Shown here: piece by piece, positions 59,810 through 64,000 of the stretch | Layout of the letters: every line of letters begins with the position of its first letter | How positions within the stretch are numbered: the stretch's first letter is position 1 | Assembly: GCF_035989245.1 (NCBI RefSeq) | Contig: NZ_JAYMFF010000009.1 | Location: forward strand, 62,001-126,000 | DNA from: Adlercreutzia wanghongyangiae | Lineage (GTDB): Bacteria > Actinomycetota > Coriobacteriia > Coriobacteriales > Eggerthellaceae | Direction: 5' to 3' | DNA length: 64,000 nucleotides | Program-made: the position numbers and the translations under genes | The notes under the pieces: generated by a model | The model's database searches: none | Seen by the model: only the letters and a program-made list of their open reading frames with translations | What the model was told of the DNA's origin: nothing

Positions 59810-59833
59810 AGAGCGAACAAAGGTTCATGTCAA
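59805..59833 (-). promoter_or_regulatory. Consensus promoter of the SOS micropeptide
   Basis: On the minus strand: TTGACA (59833-59828), 17-bp spacer, TATTAT (59810-59805). The -10 overlaps the lexA -10 on the other strand by five bases. LexA box 2 lies inside the spacer and box 1 just downstream of the start site. Confidence 0.8.
59815..59826. promoter_or_regulatory. LexA box 2
   Basis: GAAC-AAAG-GTTC, exact consensus, 28 bp centre-to-centre from box 1 and its reverse complement. It lies in the spacer of the micropeptide promoter and just after the lexA -10. Confidence 0.9.
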
Positions 59834-59877
59834 TATTTTTTCAAACAAATGTACGTCTCTTTTGAAAGGACGCGGAA

Positions 59878-60513
59878 ATGGCGCAGAAGGTGACCAAGCG
59901 ACAGCAGGCGGTACTGGACTGCATCGAGGCCTGCATCCGGCAGAAAGGCTACGGCCCCACCGTGCGCGAGGTCTGCCAAACCCTGGGGCTGTCCTCCCCT
60001 TCCACCGTCCATGTGCACCTCAAGGCCCTGGAGGACAAGGGCTACATCAAACGCGATCCCCTGAAGTCGCGCTCCATCGCGCTCACCTATCCCATTGAGG
60101 AAGTGCCTTGCGCCGGAGCCCTCGCCGACAGCTACAGCAAGCTCGTCAACGTGCCCCTTGTGGGCGATGTGGCGGCCGGCTCCCCCATTCTGGCCGAGGA
60201 GAACATCACCGACACCATCACCCTGCCCACCGACATCGTGGGCGATGCCCCCTCCTTCATGCTGTCGGTACGCGGCGAGTCCATGATCGAGGCCGGCATC
60301 AACGACGGCGATTACGTCGTGGTGAAGGAGCAGCCGGTGGCCAATAACGGCGATATCGTCGTGGCCATTGTCGATGACGGTGCCACAGTGAAGCGATTCT
60401 ACAAGGAGGCCGACCACATCCGCCTGCAACCCGAGAACTCGTCCATGGAGCCCATCATTGTCAGCGATTGTTCCATAGCCGGCAAGGTGGTGGCCGTGTT
60501 CCGCCGCCTCTGA
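59878..60513 (+). CDS. lexA: SOS repressor LexA
   Basis: A 211-residue repressor-protease. The N-terminal winged helix-turn-helix (GPTVREVCQTLGLSSPSTVHVHL) binds DNA. The C-terminal S24 domain has the self-cleavage site Ala100-Gly101 and the catalytic Ser135 (GESM) and Lys172 (ATVKRF). RecA-stimulated self-cleavage lifts repression of DNA-repair genes. GAAAGGA precedes the ATG. Two perfect LexA boxes upstream show autoregulation and control of the divergent micropeptide. Confidence 0.97.
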   Translation: MAQKVTKRQQAVLDCIEACIRQKGYGPTVREVCQTLGLSSPSTVHVHLKALEDKGYIKRDPLKSRSIALTYPIEEVPCAGALADSYSKLVNVPLVGDVAAGSPILAEENITDTITLPTDIVGDAPSFMLSVRGESMIEAGINDGDYVVVKEQPVANNGDIVVAIVDDGATVKRFYKEADHIRLQPENSSMEPIIVSDCSIAGKVVAVFRRL

Positions 60514-60537
60514 GCCGCGCCGGCTCGAAACAAGCAG

Positions 60538-60568
60538 CGGAGCCGTGGCAGAATCTGCCGCGGCTCCG
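60538..60568. terminator. Terminator of lexA (probably bidirectional)
   Basis: 14-bp stem CGGAGCCGTGGCAG / CTGCCGCGGCTCCG with one T-G pair and an AAT loop, followed by TTTCG. It lies between the converging lexA and hflX genes. Confidence 0.8.
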
Positions 60569-60609
60569 TTTCGTCTTCTCGGTTCTTGCCGTCCTGGAAA
60601 CGCGCCTGC

Positions 60610-61920
60610 CTACGAGTGGGCAAACGGCAGAAACGCCGCCACTTGGGCCGGCCCCGCGAGCATCTGGATATGGGTGCCGTCGGCCTCGTGGTCCTCCGAG
60701 ATGATATGGCACCGTTCGTGGGCCAACGACACCAGATCGCCCCGCTGATAGGGAATCACCACGTCGAGCTTGGTGTCGGCCGCACTCGCCGCATGGGCGA
60801 TGGCTCCCACCATGTCGTCGATACCGAACCCGGTGCGCGCCGAGAGAAACTGAGCGTGGGGAAAGCGCCGGCGCAACCCTTCAAGCACATCGTCTTCGAG
60901 AAGGTCGCATTTGTTGAACACCTCGATCGTGCCAATGGAGGCGGCACCGATCTGATCAAGCACACCGCGCACAGCCTCGATCTGCGATTCGAACTCGGAC
61001 GATGAGGCATCCACCACATGCAGGATGAGATCGGCACCTGTGATCTCGTCAAGGGTGGATTTGAACGCCTCCACAAGCGTCGTCGGCAGCTTCTGGATGA
61101 AACCGACCGTATCGGTCACCGTGATCTCACGGCCCTCGGGCAGCTCGAACTTGCGCGTGGTGGAATCCAGCGTGGCGAACAGCTTATCGTAGCTGAGCAC
61201 ATCGGAACCCGTCAGGCGATTGATGAGCGAACTCTTCCCCGCGTTGGTGTAGCCAGCCAGGGCGACTTTGAACATGCCGCTGCCATAGCGGCTCTCGCGC
61301 TGCAGCTGGCGCACATCGGACAGATGGGCCAGCTCGCGACGAATGGAGGTGATGCGCTTGCGCACCATGCGGCGGTCGACCTCCAGCTGGCTCTCGCCCT
61401 CGCCGAAGCGCGAGCCCACGCCGCCGCCCATGCGGTTCGAGGCCAAATGGGCCCACATGCCGCGCAGACGCGGGTACAAGTACTGGTTCTGGGCCAAGCG
61501 CACCTGAAGGCGCCCCTCCTTCGAGGTGGCATGCAGGGCGAAGATGTCGAGGATGAGCGCCGTGCGATCGATCACCTTCACGGCTTTGTCCACGACCTTT
61601 TCCAGATTCGCCTGCTGGGAGGGGGTCAGCTCGTCGTCGAAGATAACCAGATCGGCCTCGCAAGTGCGGGCCAGCTCGGCGATTTCCTCGGCTTTGCCCG
61701 AGCCCACGAAGGTGCGCGGATTGGGGGCGTCCAAACGCTGCGTCGTGGATGCGACGACATCGGCTCCGGCAGTGTCGGCCAACCGCTCCAGCTCGGCCAA
61801 AGACGACTCCAGGGGCCATTCCAACCCGGGACGGTCCACACCGACGATGACGGCCCGCTCGCGGCGCTCCTCGCACTGCGTCGCCGGCCCTTTTTGGATT
61901 ACGGATTGATATTCGGTCAT
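60610..61920 (-). CDS. hflX: GTPase HflX
   Basis: A 436-residue ribosome-associated GTPase that splits stalled 70S ribosomes. The N-terminal HflX domain includes FVGSGKAEEIAELA and DDELTPSQQANLEK; the glycine-rich hinge is RMGGGVGSRFGEGESQLE. G motifs: GYTNAGKSS (G1), DTVGF (G3), NKCD (G4). The start overlaps the miaA stop by four bases (ATGA), so hflX follows miaA in a miaB-miaA-hflX operon, a layout close to miaA-hfq-hflX in other bacteria. Confidence 0.95.
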   Translation of the reverse strand: MTEYQSVIQKGPATQCEERRERAVIVGVDRPGLEWPLESSLAELERLADTAGADVVASTTQRLDAPNPRTFVGSGKAEEIAELARTCEADLVIFDDELTPSQQANLEKVVDKAVKVIDRTALILDIFALHATSKEGRLQVRLAQNQYLYPRLRGMWAHLASNRMGGGVGSRFGEGESQLEVDRRMVRKRITSIRRELAHLSDVRQLQRESRYGSGMFKVALAGYTNAGKSSLINRLTGSDVLSYDKLFATLDSTTRKFELPEGREITVTDTVGFIQKLPTTLVEAFKSTLDEITGADLILHVVDASSSEFESQIEAVRGVLDQIGAASIGTIEVFNKCDLLEDDVLEGLRRRFPHAQFLSARTGFGIDDMVGAIAHAASAADTKLDVVIPYQRGDLVSLAHERCHIISEDHEADGTHIQMLAGPAQVAAFLPFAHS

Positions 61921-62861
61921 GGAGTGGGCTCCTTCGATAGTTGGGAGAGGATCTGGTCGGCCACGCGGCGTGCATCTCCCGCATTGGCGTCCACCCAGCG
62001 AATGCGCTCGTCGCGCCGGAACCAGGTGCGCTGGCGCTTGGCGTAGCGCCTCGTGGCCTGCTTGATGGCGGCCACCGCCTCATCCAACGTGCAACGTCCC
62101 TCGAGCGCCTCGACAATTTCCTTGTAGCCGATAGCCTGGGGTGCGGTGATACCCTCGCGGAAGCCCGCGGCCATCAGGTCTCGCACCTCTTCCACCAACC
62201 CCGCGGCCACCATAGCATCCACCCGGGCGTTTATGCGCGCGGCGAGCACGGCGGGGTCGACCGCCAGGCCGAACTGCACCGTCGGCACCGCCGCGCCGAT
62301 AGCTGCCAGGTTGCGCTTCTGCTCGGCGTAGCTGCGCCCCTCGGCCAGAAGCTCAAAGGCCCGCACCACGCGACGGACGTTGTTGGGATGAACCACCGCC
62401 GCGCTCGCGGGATCGCGGCGCTCGAGCTCGTCCCACAGCGCCTGGGCGCCGTGCTGCTCGGCGAAGGCCGTCCACTGCGCACGCACCGGATTGTCCGTTT
62501 GCTCGCCGGCGGGAAATGCATAGTCGTCGATAGCCGCCCGCACATACAGGCCCGTGCCGCCGCAGAGCACCGGCCGCCCGTCGCGGTCGGCGATATCGCG
62601 AAACGCCGACCGCGCGAAGGTTTGGAAGAGGGCCGCCGAGTAGGGCTCGCCCGGATCAACGAGATCGAAGCCATGATGGGGCACGATACGCTCATCAGCC
62701 GGCAGTTTGCCAGTGCCGATATCCATGCCGCGGTAGATCTGCATGGAATCGGCGCTCACCACTTCCCCGCCCACCGCAGCAGCCACCAGCTGGGCCGCGT
62801 CGGTCTTGCCCGAGGCCGTGGGACCGACGATGCAGATGACGGGCGAACGCGAATCAGCCAT
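61917..62861 (-). CDS. miaA: tRNA dimethylallyltransferase
   Basis: A 314-residue enzyme adding an isopentenyl group to A37 of tRNAs that read UNN codons. GPTASGKTDAAQ is the P-loop, SADSMQIYRGMDIGT a family hallmark, and TRRYAKRQRTWFRRD the C-terminal signature. It acts just before MiaB in the same modification. The start overlaps miaB by eight bases and the end overlaps hflX by four. Confidence 0.96.
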   Translation of the reverse strand: MADSRSPVICIVGPTASGKTDAAQLVAAAVGGEVVSADSMQIYRGMDIGTGKLPADERIVPHHGFDLVDPGEPYSAALFQTFARSAFRDIADRDGRPVLCGGTGLYVRAAIDDYAFPAGEQTDNPVRAQWTAFAEQHGAQALWDELERRDPASAAVVHPNNVRRVVRAFELLAEGRSYAEQKRNLAAIGAAVPTVQFGLAVDPAVLAARINARVDAMVAAGLVEEVRDLMAAGFREGITAPQAIGYKEIVEALEGRCTLDEAVAAIKQATRRYAKRQRTWFRRDERIRWVDANAGDARRVADQILSQLSKEPTP

Positions 62862-64000
62862 CGACGACCGTGCCGGACAAATACCAGGTGCGCGCCTCGT
62901 CGATATGCATGGGAACGATGGTGCCCACCAGCTCTTCGGCCGTAAGTCCCGCGGGCAGCGGCCCGTGCACCGTCTGGTTCTTGGGGCTCTTGCCCGCCAA
63001 GATGGAGCCGTCCCGCTTCGACGTGCCCTCGATGAGCACGGGAACCGTGGCGCCGCGCTCCCCTTGGTTCGCCTCGTAGGCTTTACGCTGAACCAGATCG
63101 ACCAAACGGTCGAAGCGCTCCTGGATGACCTCGCGGGGCGTGTCGTCCTGCAGCTTCGCAGCCGGCGTGCCCTCTCGCTTCGAGTAGATGAAGGTGAACA
63201 CCTGGCTGTAGCCCACTTCCTCCACTAAGCGATAGGTCTCCATGAAGTCCTCTTCAGTCTCGCCGGGGAAGCCGACGATGATATCGGTGGAAAGCGCGAT
63301 ATCGGGCACCACGGCCCGCAGCTTCTTGATGAGGCCGAGGTAGTGCTCGCGGGTATAGCGCCGATTCATGGCCGACAGAATGCGATCCGACCCCGACTGC
63401 ACGGGCAGGTGCAGCGCCGGCATCAGCGAGCGCAAGGTGCCGAAGCGCTCGATCACCTCATCGGTGAGATCTTTGGGATGGCTCGTCGCGAACCTCAAAC
63501 GCTCAACGCCCGTCGCATCCAGCGCATCCAGCACCTCGGCGAAGCGGGGCTCACCGTACAAATCGCGGCCGTAGGAGTTCACGTTCTGGCCGAGCAGCGT
63601 GATCTCCTTCACACCTGCCTCCACATAGCGCCGCGCCTCCTCCGCGATATCTTCCAGAGGGCGCGATTTCTCGCGTCCGCGCACATAGGGCACGATGCAG
63701 TAGGAGCAGAAGTTGTTGCAGCCCACGGTAATGGGAAGCCATGCCGCCCAGGCATGCTCGCGGGTCGTCGGCAGCGCCGAGGAGAAATCGGCGCCGCCGT
63801 CGAGCACTTCGACCGCATGGCCGGATCGCTCGATGGCACCCGACAGGAGCGCCGGCAGAGAGGCAAGGTTGTGCGTGCCGAAGACCACGTCCAGGTGCGG
63901 CAGCTGCTGCACCAGCTTCTCGCCATCGCGCTGCCCGATGCATCCGCCCACGGCGATATAGCGCTTGTCGAGGGGCGATCCCTCACGCACGGGGATGTTC
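62854..64000 (-). CDS. miaB: tRNA-2-methylthio-N6-dimethylallyladenosine synthase, 5' end outside window
   Basis: A radical SAM methylthiotransferase, complete at its C-terminus but cut by the window edge at its N-terminus (382 codons visible including stop). NNFCSYCIVPYVRGREKSRP holds the radical SAM cysteines, and GGCIGQRDGEKL is the last part of the N-terminal cluster domain. DIIVGFPGETEEDF is conserved. A C-terminal TRAM domain ends the protein. It adds the methylthio group after MiaA. An internal GTG at 63990 is not the true start, because the N-terminal domain continues past the edge. Confidence 0.93.
   Translation of the reverse strand, partial: NIPVREGSPLDKRYIAVGGCIGQRDGEKLVQQLPHLDVVFGTHNLASLPALLSGAIERSGHAVEVLDGGADFSSALPTTREHAWAAWLPITVGCNNFCSYCIVPYVRGREKSRPLEDIAEEARRYVEAGVKEITLLGQNVNSYGRDLYGEPRFAEVLDALDATGVERLRFATSHPKDLTDEVIERFGTLRSLMPALHLPVQSGSDRILSAMNRRYTREHYLGLIKKLRAVVPDIALSTDIIVGFPGETEEDFMETYRLVEEVGYSQVFTFIYSKREGTPAAKLQDDTPREVIQERFDRLVDLVQRKAYEANQGERGATVPVLIEGTSKRDGSILAGKSPKNQTVHGPLPAGLTAEELVGTIVPMHIDEARTWYLSGTVVDG

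Noticed and set aside
59586..60098. A 170-codon plus-strand frame covering the lexA control region
   Set aside because: It runs through the LexA boxes and promoters into lexA in the wrong frame, has no ribosome-binding site, and its composition is unlike a protein.

Overview
The window is GC-rich, with closely packed genes, ATG/GTG/TTG starts and strong Shine-Dalgarno sequences. Its gene content fits an anaerobic actinobacterium of the class Coriobacteriia, most likely family Eggerthellaceae (the Eggerthella / Adlercreutzia / Gordonibacter / Slackia group). The main reasons are the repeated pairing of Tat-exported fumarate-reductase-like flavoproteins with membrane-embedded LuxR-type regulators, which is typical of that family, plus a menaquinone prenyltransferase, an Ech-type hydrogenase and indolepyruvate:ferredoxin oxidoreductase. 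Species cannot be fixed from the sequence alone.

Layout. 1-3.5 kb: a 3'-truncated flavoprotein diverging from a LuxR-type regulator. 3.5-16.3 kb: housekeeping genes (pta, UDP-galactopyranose mutase, a family-2 glycosyltransferase, coaX, dinB, degV, then ileS-lspA-rluD-like-hemH as one operon), with three copies of a palindromic repeat between coaX and dinB. 16.4-36.3 kb: an accessory block with five more flavoprotein/LuxR pairs, a HemN-like radical SAM gene, a tRNA-Pro(GGG) gene and one unknown small gene. 36.4-38.8 kb: a HemW-like protein lacking the cluster cysteines, and a BrnQ-type branched-chain amino acid carrier. 38.9-44.4 kb: a six-gene energy-converting [NiFe] hydrogenase (Ech) operon. 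44.5-55.5 kb: a dense run with phospholipid synthase, VanW, two phenylacetate-CoA ligases, two ACT-domain proteins, D,D-carboxypeptidase, an FHA protein and iorAB. 55.5-64 kb: gluQRS, menA, a lipoprotein and a membrane protein, dut, nrdR, a 23-codon SOS-controlled membrane peptide, lexA, hflX, miaA and 5'-truncated miaB.

How the parts could work together (inference). IorAB oxidises aromatic 2-oxo acids and reduces ferredoxin. The PaaK-like ligases act on the aryl-acetate/acyl-CoA side. Ech can re-oxidise ferredoxin with H2 turnover and ion pumping. MenA, and possibly the HemN-like protein, supply (methyl)menaquinone to exported flavoprotein reductases. Each reductase is paired with its own membrane LuxR regulator, which suggests substrate-by-substrate control of anaerobic respiration.

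The most novel-looking object is the lexA control region. Two perfect LexA boxes lie in an inverted repeat that holds two overlapping, opposed promoters. One drives lexA. The other (TTGACA-17 bp-TATTAT) drives an unannotated 23-residue, single-membrane-segment peptide directly upstream of nrdR and dut. This looks like an SOS-induced membrane micropeptide of the general SidA/TisB kind, not previously described to my knowledge.
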